From the NCBI GenBank assembly GCA_017590115.1, contig JAGGNK010006448.1, positions 10,402,099 to 10,466,098 on the forward strand: a stretch of 64,000 nt of DNA, written 5' to 3'. Below, in pieces: positions 12,501 through 24,855 of this stretch. The notes under the pieces are model-generated. The model had not been told where the DNA came from. It did not search any database and saw nothing but the letters and a program-made list of their open reading frames with translations. Made by a program: the position numbers and the translations under genes. Each line of letters opens with the position of its first letter. Position 1 is the stretch's first letter. Source of the stretch: Montifringilla adamsi (lineage: Eukaryota; Chordata; Aves; Passeriformes; Passeridae).

Positions 12501-15259
12501 AAACCTAGTAGGAATCTTAGTAAAACTGTTAATTTTCAAGCTGAAAAATTGCTGTAACTAATTGAATCTTATGAATTTCTAGTTATGGAGTTTTCATTCA
12601 CCATTCATTCACTATAGCTAACCCACCATGGAAACAGTCCAGAAGAAAATAATTTTACTTTCAATTCAAGCTTTGAATAATGTCTGCTAAAGAAGGTATG
12701 GGGTCAAACAGACACCAAATAAAGAAAAGAACAAAAAATACTACCTTGAATAGCAATAAATATAACTAAAGATTTAGAGGAAGAAATATAATGAGTCAGG
12801 TAACTAAAATATTATGATGGATGTTTCAAAGAGGCTATAAAGTTGCATATGCATAAGCAATTTTTCTGACAAACTTCTGAGTGCTTGAATACATAACTGT
12901 GACATTCTGCTCACAAAGTGGTGTGCATACTGCAGATTAATAGAATTCTGCATATTTCTAACTTCTTAGAAAAGAATCTGCCATTTGATAATGTGACATA
13001 AGGAATCCAGAGTATAAAGATAATAATGATTTTTGAAGTTCAATTACAATTTCCTTAAGGAAATGTACCTTACTGATTACAGACACTTCTGCCCATATAA
13101 TGTTTTTATACACTTCACAACTCTCGTCAATCAAAATCAGATACTTCATTGCATTAATCCCATGAACTGTGATGAACATTCATTGTGCTTAGAACCTGGT
13201 AGACTAAAATCTCACGCTAAAGCTCTGATCTTTGACTCCTGATTACAAGTAGTATTAGAATGTTTCATTCAAAAGTCTTGGAAAACTCGAAATTATTTTA
13301 CATTATGTTTGGTACTAGCCAATTGTTCTGGGAAATCTTTTTCCCCTCTTTAATCATATGATCCATCACTCTCACCCCTCTTAATGGGTGAAATAAATGT
13401 AGATTCATCAGTATTTTATGTATTTTATGGAAGGAGGGAAGCCACTTCCCACTCCCTTTAAATCCAATTTGTATTTGTTTTACATTGCTATATGCAAACA
13501 GGAAATTTGTCAATGCATTTATTATTTTGTGTGCTATGTACCATGCACGTTGAAATATAAGCCACAATGCAATGAGACAGAGTTTAATTCAGAGAATTAT
13601 TAAATATGTCAATTGCCTAAAGTAATATCCAAATTGTTGTCATGTTTGAGTTTCATCTTCTTCAGTGATACAGTCTTGATTCAAACAATATTATAAAAAG
13701 GGGAAGTAACCAACAGGAATATTGTATTGAAATTTAATAAATAAATAAAGTAACCATTTTGTTACAAGTCCACTCTTAAATAAACTGATATTTCTTTTGT
13801 TAAGAAGACAACATAAAGACATTATTAAAGGCTGCTTAACTGACTCCTAAATCAGTCTGTTTCCATCAGCTTAGCAAAGTGCCACAACTCTCTAAAGTTA
13901 CTGAACCATGACACGAGAGAGTTATCTCTATTATGGAATAGAGATGTGCTGCTAGCATCAGATGTGTAAGTTTTGGTAGAAAGAGCAGTGGAAAATATTA
14001 CCTGTTACGGAACAGTGTATCTACTAAAGATCACAGAGCTTAAGCCCACAAAATTCAGTTAAACATCCAATCTGGCCTTTAGGTCTCTTTCGTTGCAATA
14101 TCTGAGCCTTCAGTAGATCTCAAGACCTCAAATGCAGTGCAAATATTTGTCTATAAAGCTGTATGTGACACCATAAGACTTGTGCAAGACATTAGTTGGA
14201 TAGAAACACTTGGGAGACTAGGCAGCATGCCAAAGGAAGGAAACAGTTTGCAGTCTTGCAGTCAGAAATGCATCAAAGGAAGAAGATTATTTAGATGAGT
14301 TGTGCAAGATTTCATTTTGGCAAATACTGCCTTCTGGAAGAAAAGCAGGGGGAAAAGTATTTCAGGTTCTTTGCCTAGAGAGGGGAAGAGATTCCTTTGA
14401 GATCCCAAATTAGCAACCAGTATGATCTTGAATTTTTGGGGGGCATTTATGTGAAGTATCAAGCATCCTAGTTATGATAAGCCAACAATACTGTATGGAA
14501 AAATTCTTCTTCTGGCAGTTGCAGGAAAATCTAACCTGTAACAGCCACCTAATATTTCCAAAAGCTGAGGTGGTTTCATGATTCCCTCTGTGTATCTAGC
14601 ATGAGGAGTAGGTGGTAGCAAGATTCTGCAAATATAATTATAAAAGGGAATATAAGTTGCAGACATGCATTAAATCTGCATGCTCTTTCTTGTCCTCCAT
14701 GTTGCACTCATTTTCACATACCATGATGTACTGCTGGATGAAATTAATCTTGCTGGGGATCATAGTTACTCAGTAAGAGAGGGAATTTTAAAAATGCTGC
14801 TCCAAATTTGAAAGTAGCTCTTCAGGGAACTTGTGTGTGATGGACAATTAAGCAAAGAAGGTTACAAATGTGATTTAACCCTGCTCTTCAGTACCCTTAT
14901 GAACCTTTCATATTTTCATTTCATTTCAGAACTGTAAAGTTGGGTAAGCCTGATGAGGTTTCAGGAAGATTTCCAAACCCCTGACATTTATTGCTATGGT
15001 CTCTGAATCCAGGTGTAAATGTGCTAGTGTATGTTGGCTCATCCAGACTTTTGACAATGTCTGGGATTAGTTCAGTTCCTCCTCCTGTGTGTATTCTGGC
15101 AATGCCAGCGGGCTGGAAAACCATATGCTCCTATATTAATTTTGGCAAGGCTAGCATTGCTTCAGTGAAAATTCCACAACACATTCACAACGTAGAGCCC
15201 ACTGATGTCCCAGTGGTGCTGCTGGTGACATTGCTTTGGAATCCTAGAGATAAGGCAAT
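9598..15259. other. Unique AT-rich sequence, no gene seen
   Basis: A T-rich stretch at 10351-10388 is the only clear simple repeat. Short open frames of 60-91 codons occur on both strands, none with recognisable content. A minus-strand frame at 14921-15124 has a somewhat protein-like composition (IHTGGGTELIPDIVKSLDEP) and is discussed under findings. No known transposon family was recognised. Confidence 0.45.
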
Positions 15260-15385
15260 AGTTTTTTGGTTTTTTTTTTAATGTTCTTGGAAGGGTGAGT
15301 ATGGTTTGGGGTTTTTTTGAGGTTTTTTTTTGGGGGGGGGGTTGTTTTTGGTTTTGTGGTTTGTTTTGTTTTTTGTTTTTTGTAT
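15260..15385. repeat. G/T-rich low-complexity block
   Basis: Runs of T alternate with runs of G, including 10 consecutive G at 15332-15341, then (TTTTG)-like units to about 15385. The plus strand is nearly free of A and C in the core. Confidence 0.88.
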
Positions 15386-16662
15386 TTTGCTAGTTATTTC
15401 TACAGAACATGTGAACTCAGAATCTTAGTTTTGCCTTTGGATATGAAGCATATAACAAGTCAGTGCAGTTGAAGCTATACCTTGGCTGTCAGAGCCAGTA
15501 CTGTAAGTAAATTTCCTGGGGTTTAAGATAGAAAAGGCTTAGAGTTTTGCTGCTCATCTTTGTTCCTATTAAAGCTAAACCTCTTCTTTTTCTTAAATAT
15601 ACTTTCACACAAAATAGGCTTCTGTCCATAAAACTTTGCTAGTTGAACTGCATTAACTATTGTTCACATAAAATAATACAAATAAATCTGGGAAAAGGAT
15701 TATTTTAATAGTATTTCACAACTATCTAAAGAGGTCAGATGGATCAAAATGAAATTTTGATTGATGAAAAACCACTATATCTGATTCAGAAAGATTCCTT
15801 ATCAAATAATGATGAAAATTGATACTTTTTTTAAAAATAATAATGATTTCTGAAAGCAAGTTATACAGCAGAGTGGGGAAAAATATAATGGATTAAACTG
15901 TTCTTGTAGATTTCCGCTTTTACTGAACAATGCTGAACATAAAAACAAATTCAGATTGACTGTGGGACCTGTGGTTTATGACTTGGTCTCTAGGTGTTCA
16001 TGGAAAGTGTTTTCAGGGAGCACTTTATTTTAAAGGTATTTCATTCTTAGCATATTTCCTTGCAATGTAGTTTTTATTTAAATAAGAACTGTCCATTTTA
16101 TTTTATTGTACATGTAGTTAAGAAAAAGGTAGCATTTTAATGCTGTATGAAACTTAATGCTACTGAGAAGCTGAAAATATACTTGAAGAAACTAGAAAAA
16201 TCTGGTTACTGAAGCATAATAATTTTACTTCTTGGCTTGGCTTTTACTGGAATGTGGAGAAACCAGCAGCGTGTCTTAAAACACTGTGGAGCAGTAAGGG
16301 ATATCCTGGAAGTTAGGCTTCTCTACAGAATTCCACTCTTTGCCAGAGTTATATAACGTTTATGCAAACATTTTCCTGGCTACCTGATTCACTTCCTTCT
16401 CAGTAATGGAAGGTACAGACTGTAGCAATCCACTTGGTCAGAAGCACGACCACTGTGGAGAAGAGTAGGCCATAGCAAAGAAGCAGCATATTCTTTCTGT
16501 TGGAAGAAAGATGTTCAATTGCATGGTTTAGTATCCATGGTAATGAATATTTAAAGAATCTTTCTGAAGTTTCAGAAAGAAAAGAAGTCCACACTGTATT
16601 TTTAAAATGCTCTTTGTTTATTTCTTCAACACAAAACATTTACTTTTAACTTATGCGTAGTA
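15386..16662. other. Unique AT-rich sequence, no gene seen
   Basis: A minus-strand frame of 79 codons (16400-16639) is the longest and matches nothing I know. A partial X-box-like string, tatccatggtaat, lies near 16532 but lacks a good half-site. No repeats recognised. Confidence 0.45.
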
Positions 16663-16710
16663 CCTGGCAGGAAATTCACTCATCAACCTGGAAGGAAATT
16701 CACTCATCAA
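16663..16710. repeat. 24-bp tandem duplication
   Basis: Two adjacent 24-base copies, 16663-16686 and 16687-16710, differ at one position (cctggcagg against cctggaagg). The high identity suggests a fairly recent duplication. Confidence 0.93.
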
Positions 16711-18493
16711 TCCTCTATTGAAGTTGATCCAAATTGCTTAATTTGTGGAATGAGAGAAAAATCTAACTGGCATTTGTCTCTGCAAATTAATGCAAGTTTT
16801 AGTGTAGTTAGATAAAATCCAGTTTCCATATATGCCTTATTAAACTAAGGGGAACTGTAGAACTGTATTTTCAGAAGTGTAAAAATGTCAAAGCAAAAAT
16901 GTGCAATCGTTCAGAGGAAAAGGATATATAAGTCCTCCATCCATGAGAAATATCTGGGATAAGAATATTATATTGACCTTCCTTCTCTGTTAGGATTTAG
17001 CACCACAGACTTCCAGTTGACATTTTCTTGTATTTCTTGTATATTAAGCTCTTGCTGTTAAATGGGTATTGGCTCAAGACATCTTAGGAGTAAGGCTGTG
17101 AGAGTCATTGAATCTTCCATTTTGAGCACAACAGCTAGAGAAGTATGTTTAGTCTTGCTGTCTTCCTCTATTGCATAATCCCACTTTGATTCATTTTTAT
17201 TTTCCAGCAAGTAGCAATGACAAGGACTAGTGAGAAATTCATACAGAGATATGTGCTAGGCTGGGTGAATATTTGAAAGAAAGGCTTTGGAACCACAACT
17301 GAACCGGTCATTTCCTATTAAGCTTGAATTTTGATTTGTAATATGAAGTAAATCTTACCACTGAGCATTGAAAATGAGGTTACACAGGAAAATATTTGCT
17401 AAGATATATGTCTATTTTCACTAGTACTGAGAGCAAAATAAAGGTAAAACCCATTCTCTGTGGCTGGGTAGCTCTGTCCAATATAAATGAGTTTGCAATT
17501 TGCTAAGCCATGACACTGAGGAATATGGAACTATAAAATGCCTTATCGCAAACCAAATGGAGTTCATCGAAGAGAGGACAGACTCCACAGTATTTTGTGA
17601 CTTTACAGGGTGGAAAGGCAGTAGCTAGGTGACAGTCTCTTATCTGTGAGGTTATGGATTCAGAACAGAACACTACTCTTCAAATTGTGCTGAATATCTA
17701 GCGTGTAGCTTATGAAGACCAAAATACCCTGCGGTCAGTTTTCTTGCAAATCATTTAAGGTTATTGTTCAATTGCCTAATTTCTACTAGTGAAGCAATTT
17801 AAAAGGGACTATATTAGGTGCAACATTCCCTTGACATTTTCTTTCTCCTTGATTCTGTCCTTATAATGCTACTGTTGATTGTGCCTTCTCTGACGTTTAT
17901 TTTATTCCCTTTGGTAGTTTTATAATTCTGTGAAGAAAGTAACAGGTTAACAGGTTGCACCTCTTAGTTTCATGCAGTATTATGTTTTATTAGCAGCACT
18001 GCTTATTATTTGGATGAAAGATCTTTATCTTGCTTCCTGCCCAGAAAATACGTGTTAGTTAAATGATGGAAACCCAGTGGGGTAAGCTAGTCTAATTCTC
18101 AAATGTTTATATTAATCCAAACAGGTAAATTTGTTTAACCACAGTGATGCATCCACAGCCTCAAGTTAGGAAGAACTGGGACCTTTCTCTAATTAACAAT
18201 GACCTTAAAAGTCTCTATGTTTAAAAATGGATTAAAGATAATGCACTGCTACCCTCAGTAAGTCAGATTCAGTTCATGGCAACTCAGAACAAAAATGGGG
18301 GTGATACATAATACATTTTTCTTTAGTTGTTTTAATAACAATGAAGATACAGCCTTCAAAGCTTAACTGGGAAATCCAGAGGAGCACAAGGACATTTTTA
18401 TTTCCAGAAGACTGAATTGGATTACCTTTTTCGTTTTCTTGCTTTAAATTATCTATATGATTCCACGTAGACTGCCCTGTGAGCTTTCAATTT
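16711..18493. other. Unique AT-rich sequence, no gene seen
   Basis: No open frame reaches 60 codons here and no transposon family is recognisable. Nothing further to report. Confidence 0.5.
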
Positions 18494-18495
18494 AA

Positions 18496-18563
<68 letters not shown>
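18494..18563. repeat. (AAAG)n microsatellite, about 17 copies
   Basis: Seventy bases of uninterrupted AAAG units, followed to about 18616 by an A/C-rich stretch (caaaacc, ccccaaaaacc). Pure tetranucleotide arrays of this length are usually length-polymorphic. Confidence 0.97.
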
Positions 18564-18832
18564 CAAAAAGCAAAACCAAAAACAGACTAAAAACCCCAAA
18601 AACCAAAACCACAACCCTTTGGTTTTCTCTATTTAATTTTCCTATGGTTTAGTCTTAAGACTGACTTTTGGAAGCCATAATTTTGACTTCCAAACTTCAG
18701 AAGGCATAATTATCTGTGGAAATACTATATTTTCCCAAGCATCTTATGCAGTTTGATTTATCAAACCTTTTTAAGTCCCATGAGGTCTTTTTGCTTGTGA
18801 GAGCAGTGAAACATCTGTTTTCTTCTATGGAC

Positions 18833-18915
18833 AGAAAGGAAGGGGAAGGGGTAAAGGAAGAGGAAAGAAAAGGGCATTGAAGGGGGAATGGGAAAGGGAA
18901 GGGAAAGGAAGGGAG
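18833..18915. repeat. Polypurine tract
   Basis: Eighty-three bases that are all A or G except five pyrimidines (18852, 18875, 18877, 18878, 18889), mostly GGGAAA-like units. Long polypurine tracts can form triplex (H-DNA) structures. Confidence 0.9.
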
Positions 18916-18959
18916 TTTTCAGATAAAAATATCCCACTATTTTATGTGCTTGGCGTCTC

Positions 18960-18983
18960 TTTTTTTTTTTTTTTTTTTTTTTT
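18960..18983. repeat. Poly(T) run, 24 bases
   Basis: Uninterrupted T24 shortly after the polypurine tract. No associated retroelement body is visible on either strand. Confidence 0.92.
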
Positions 18984-21900
18984 CAAAAGCTGTAAAATAT
19001 TTGGAAACTCCATTCCTTCTATAAAAACTATGAGAGGTACCTCTGTGTATTGTATTTTACAGTTAAATGGCATCTTAACTCTAAGATAAAGATTCTAAAT
19101 ATAATTTTGAGGAATGAATGTTGTTCAGTATCTGCATTCTTCCTATCTATATATTTTTAATCTATTTAAAAGGATAGGCATTAGCAGTCCCTTTATTGAA
19201 AATTATATTTCCTCTCCTTTAATGTATAGAACCTATTGCTCTACTGTACCAGAGACGTATTTGAAATTAGCTTCTGAAATGAGCTACTGTGCTTATTGAC
19301 TCTAACATACAGATATTCTAGTACTTGAAACAAAGTTCAATAAAGTGTTTTTATTTATGTTTTGTTTTCTTGTTTTCTTAATACATAAATACATCACTGA
19401 AAAGATTTGTTTTTCTCCAGTCACCCTAAAAGTATAGAAAGCTATGCTTCTTGTATTTTCAAAAAGGAAGATGAGTTTTTGAAGATTTATTGAGTAATTT
19501 TCTGAGCTCTGACTTCCTGAGAGGTTCAGCTGTTTTTGGTATTTTAGACACATGGGAGAGCTACCAACCACATACAGCAAGTTGAAGGAATCTCAGTGTC
19601 AGAGAGCAGAGAGCCTTCTTTCAACTGGCTCCCTAGTCTGAAACTGTTCAGTCTGCTTCAGTTCCTTACAGCCTGTGCAGAGCAGGATCTTTATAGGCAC
19701 GTATCTCCTCCATATCTACACTCCAGAAATACACCTCGATGTCTGATGGGGAAACAAAATGTTTTCCAGAGTCTCTATACTCCTTCTACCCTTAGAGATT
19801 TTCAGAATATTTATCAGACATAGAAAAGTATGATTGGTGATGCATAAATTTGTGGCAGCACCTTTTATACAACAATGAAGCTCAGCAGGAATGAGGGTGT
19901 CAGAAGAGGGAACAAAAGCTGACTGGGATGTAGGCAGGGTGTGGAAAATTTTCACACCATCTCTTAGAGAACTTTCATTGTTAACAAAAATGTATTCAAG
20001 TGCTGTTAAGCTAAAGAAAGAGTATAAAAGGAAATATGAAGCTGTGACACAGTAATTAAGGAAAGAATCTATAATAAAGGACTTCTAGTGGTGCTTGATA
20101 CAAGAATTAACTTTTGTATATTATATAAAGCAGTCATGGCAGAAAATATAAAAATCAATAACTATTTCTAACCAGTTTAAAAGAAAAATAAGTTCTCTGA
20201 AAGGTTTGTCAGGGATATATGTGTATACTGGTGGAAGCAAATGAACAAAGTTTTTCCCAAAGTCCAGAGTATAGTATCCATGCCAGTTGAATAAAAGCAA
20301 GGATAAGAAAGTACTGCAGAGGTGCCCACTGCACAATGTTTCCCACAGCCTGGCTCAGACTGAGCTTCAGCATGCTGGTTGGCCTGGATCTCCTTGACTT
20401 TTAATGTTCTAATAACAGCAATTAAAGCTCATTAAATTGTTCTTAGGAAATAATACATAATGACATCTAATATATAGGTACAAAATCTTCTGCTAAGCTG
20501 TCATCTTACCGTTGTTTGACAGGTAATGTTTCCTAGAGCAGGTGACATATCTAAAAACCTATGCCTACAAATATAATTACTTCTTTTATTCCCCTTTGTG
20601 GAAGGGTCTTCAAAAATGTTGAGATCAAGGGATTAAAAAATAAACAATGGCAAGAAAATATTCAAAAATAATTTATAAATAGTGGAATAGGACCGTAATC
20701 CAGCAGTCAGATTTTCATGGCTACATAGATGTCCCTATAGAGATGCTGCTGTACAAGTGGCAATTTGTCATGATACAACTGTAAAAGGCATCAGGGTGTT
20801 TTTTAAATAAACAAAGTTTCTCCCTAATTAGGCAAAGTGATTGAATGTAACAAAATGCATCTTAATGCTATTGAGATGACTTACAAAAATCAAACAAAAA
20901 TAATAAATGAAGATAGTTCTATAAAACCTGAAATTTTGCCCAGTTCTTTAAATAACTGAAGTCAGTCATACTGTGTATGGGCACAGGCTTAGTTCCTATA
21001 AAAATAAATTACTGATATTTAAACCAGATTAATTGCAGACTGCTGTACTTAGTAAATTATATTCATTTTGAACCTTGTTGTCATGTTTATCTGGTCTCTC
21101 AAAGTACCTCTCGGTCCATCATGTAGGAAAAATATATTCTTTCACTGAATTTTGGGGCAAGGGATGTGCTTCTAAACTTCTCTTGCTCAGACAGTATAGG
21201 GGGTTGAGGTCACTGTGGCTTGTGACTTATCTCCAAGGGAGAAGAAGCTACTGCAGTAGCAGGAGGGTTTCAGCATGAAGGTTGCTTTGACAAAGAAAAT
21301 GCATGGATGGAGAGTCCTGTCAAATTCCTTCTAAGGAGTGGACAAGCAGAAGGGCTATGGTGTCCTCCTAAAAACACAGTTTATTTTTAAAAAACATTTT
21401 TTTTTTGTACTAATAAATTCTGAAATAGCATTTGGATGACTTAGGTGTTATAACAGTAGTGTATTATAAAATGGGGCATGTGATTCTACATTATTCAGTA
21501 CCTTTTCCTAACTTGGAAGAAAATTAAAAAGGAAAAAAAGAAATGGAAAAAAAAAAAAGGGAAATACAAAATAAAGAGAAGAAATAACCATGGAATGATC
21601 AGTTATCTTTGATCTTAGAACTGCAGTTTTATTTGAGGAGTATCTGCTATACTGTAGTTAAATATATTTTTTAAATTGCTTAAAATAAACACTAAATGTT
21701 GTTCCTGCTAGATGCATCCTCATATGTAATGAAACTGAAAAGGATCTTGAGGTCAACCTTGAAAATTAGTTACCAATGTAAGACTACAGAAGGAGTATTA
21801 CTTAGTATTCAGCATCAGTGACATTGTGGGTAAAGTGCTACACTCAGTTATGGTGATGATGCTGTAAAAGCTGTTGATGGAGGTGAATTATGAGAGGATT

Positions 21901-23489
21901 AAAAGAATGGTTAAATTCAGATTTATCTCTCATATTATGAATTTAAAATAGTTCTCTAGTTTAACAAATGAAAAGTGAAGGGTGTCTCATTCTAAGGCTC
22001 CAAAAGAATTTGATCCAAATTATTTTGGGCAATAAACAGTTCTGTAATATGGCAGAAGTAAAATAGCATTTACATGGAAACTGAAACTTTGATAAAAAAT
22101 CAGTCTAGATAAAGGCAATATACTTTCACATGAAGTCTCTGGGAAAATGTGTTCAGTGATATTGTAGTTACACCATGACTTCAAATTCAAGCCACGACAT
22201 TTCTCTCAGACACATACAATAACCCTAAGGAATGAAGCTCTTAATTCCTGAATTACTGCATGACTTTTTTATAGCCTCTGTTATGAAAAGACCAGATGAC
22301 TGTAAGAGTTCCTTCTGGCCTTTAAATCTTAAACCTCTGTGAAGAGGACACTGAAAGGAGAGTTCACAGATTGTGGAACTGACATGGGAATCTAAACCCC
22401 ATGAAAAAAAAGTGAATGAAATATTGGTCTGCTGAAAAAGACAAAAATTCACTTGTATTTGCTAATTTCATCCCACATGCCTAAGCTTTTTAATTATAGC
22501 CTAAATACATAGAAAAAATGACTGCTTTTTCCTGATCAGCAGAGCTCAGCAGCATGTAGTCATTTAATTAAATTTGCTTCTAGATCTGCCTTTATTACTT
22601 GTGTTAGCTAAAACCAAAAAAAAGATTCATATTTGTAAAAAAAATCACAATTATGAGATGTCAGATGGATTTGTGGGATTTTTTTGGTTGAATTAAATAA
22701 TTTCCTGTTGAAAATTTCCTAGAAAGATGAGCTGAGACATTTGAAGTTTTTGTCAGGAAGCTGAAGCTGTCTGGTCAAACTTGCATTTTTCAGATGGTGC
22801 TGCTGCTGTGTCTAGCCACAGTCTATACATGAACAATAACTAAATTTTTACTATGTTGCTCATGATCCATCCAGCATGAATTTAGATGCGGTGAATTAGT
22901 GATTCTTACATAAAAAGAGAAAAGTTCAGTAGTGTTTATTTTCCTAATTTCTATATTTGAATAAACTAAATAAGTACTTAAAGCATTAAGTGAGCCTTAT
23001 GAAGATGAGCTGTAGTTTCTCCAGTAGCAGCAAAAGTACTGATGTAAACCAGAAAAGAGACTTCCATTTTATGCTACTTAAAATCACCTTGACAACTGAA
23101 GAAATTCTTTTATAAATGTAGAATTCATTTACATGTAATTAATCAAAATGTTATTTGAGAAGGCTTAAATTAATTTCAAGGAAATATACTAGTGTTATTT
23201 CCTCCTTTAAAAGTATGTTTGAAGCATTGTATGAAGTGCAAATTTTTTGCTAGTGACGCAGATTTCCAAAACTTCTTTTCTGTAAGGAAATGAAAAGGCA
23301 GTGGGATGTTTTTGCCAATGATATTTTTAAAATCTTGTTAATTAATAGCTATTTTCTCTCTTATGGAATACTTATAGCACACTTAATGACAGAACCAGAT
23401 ACATAAGATAATTCTAAAGATCGTGCTATTCAGATGAGCATATTTTAAAAAAAATAATAATTAAAACTGCTATTTATCTCCTACAACAG
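18984..23489. other. Unique AT-rich sequence, no gene seen
   Basis: Short frames only, the longest being 92 codons on the minus strand at 19302-19580. An A-rich patch around 21520-21580 is broken by G. No recognisable repeat family, RNA gene or promoter. Confidence 0.45.
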
Positions 23490-23567
23490 GAATTGCAACC
23501 TGTGCCACTTATTTACTTTCCGCAAGCCCACAGTCCACAAGATTGAAAAATCTATTGAAAGTCACAT
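23490..23567 (+). other. Weak candidate internal exon, 78 nt
   Basis: A 78-nt segment is preceded by a pyrimidine-containing acceptor ending in CAG (23487-23489) and followed by the strong donor-like GTGAGT at 23568. One extra base, 25 open codons and two extra bases make a symmetric, frame-preserving unit. The codons read NCNLCHLFTFRK near the start and IEKSIESH at the end, a Cys- and His-containing pattern that is loosely zinc-finger-like but does not fit the C2H2 spacing. A second frame is also open. I cannot name a gene, no partner exon was found, and chance is the default explanation. Confidence 0.18.
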
Positions 23568-24753
23568 GTGAGTGAACCCACTAGCCTTTAATGTGCAAGA
23601 ATACTCATCAATCATTTCTTTATCCCTTCTTTTTTCTAGTTTTACCAGCTAGGAGTGAGTGCTGCATGAGTATTGTTATACACAGGATTACCTGTTTCAG
23701 TGGCTGAGCCCCTCAGATTTAGTACTGCTATATGAAAGCCATGCAAAGCACACCCTTCTGTAGTTTTGCAGCTTTGCATGTTCAAAGTAATGTCTGCCCC
23801 TCCCAGCTTAATTATTTGTGTGATAATCCAATAATTTTTCATAAAGCCTAATTAATTTTATGGTTGGATACGGAGTTAGTCTTTTGTTGTTCTGTAGAAA
23901 CAAGGCAGGCTTCACGGTGTCAGAAACAGTTTGAAAGTCTAAATCAGGTGTAATATAAACAAATAAGATGTGTCAAGAAAGTGGAACAAAAGCTTATTGG
24001 AGAGAATATAATTTCACATTCTCTTTAATGTGCCAAAAGCTTTATTGTGTCAAAAAGAAATAGCTACATAGCCGTCATGAATTGAGCATTCATGGAAGAA
24101 TAGGAGTTGTTTTATGCTCTTTTAGATCAAGCTTTTGCAGTACTTCACACCGCTTCCCAACAACCCTCTGATCCATAAGCAGGTACTGCATAAGAGTATT
24201 GTCTTTGCATGAAGTCATTTAGTAGATTTTTATTTCCACCCATAGGGCTCTTTTTGATGATAGACAGGTAAAATTGGGTCAACAGGTTCTAAAGAAGTGC
24301 AAATGAAGGAAAAGGACCTCCCAAGTATAGGAAGGAGAATTTAGGGAAACTGTTTTAAAAGTTTTCCCTTCTGTTCCTACACAACACTAGTGAGCTTTCA
24401 AAATAATCTAAACATATAAATATGAAAACTAAATATAATCATCTACAGTACCTTCACTGAAATGTGGCTATTTCAGCAGCTCATATCATCAGTATGTAAA
24501 GATTGGCAGGAAATCAGCTGGATACCCCTTTGAGCTGCAACCAAGTACATTTGCAGTTACCAAAGGCTAAATTCCTGTATTTGTCTATGATACAAGATCT
24601 GATGCCTTTAAATGAAAACATGTAGTGCCGTTTTAGTTAAGTCAGCTTGGCCAGATCTGGGATTGTATTTCACACCTGAAGTAAGACGTCCCCCACATCA
24701 CCATCCTGATGCTGCTTTCTGCATCTGACAGGTGTTTTATCACAACAGAGGAG
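23568..24753. other. Unique sequence, no gene seen
   Basis: AT-rich DNA with short chance frames only. No second exon with compatible splice phase was found next to the 23490-23567 candidate, which argues against that candidate unless introns are very long. Confidence 0.45.
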
Positions 24754-24855
24754 AAGCCATACAGCTGAGCACAGAGGTCTGTCTAGCCCAGAATTTGTCT
24801 TGACAGTTGCCAGTAATGGATGATTACAAGTGTGGGACAAACAGTGATCACTCAC
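24754..24855. mobile_element. Old CR1/L3-like amniote repeat remnant
   Basis: The string from gccatacag through ggtctgtctagcccagaat, cttgacagttgccagta and on to gggacaaaca follows the order of a repeat I know from turtle, crocodile and bird sequence (gccatac...ggtccatctagcccagtatcctgtct...cagtggccagta...). I remember that family as an ancient CR1/L3-type LINE remnant. The match is by memory of word order, with many substitutions, so the family name and orientation are tentative. Confidence 0.4.
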
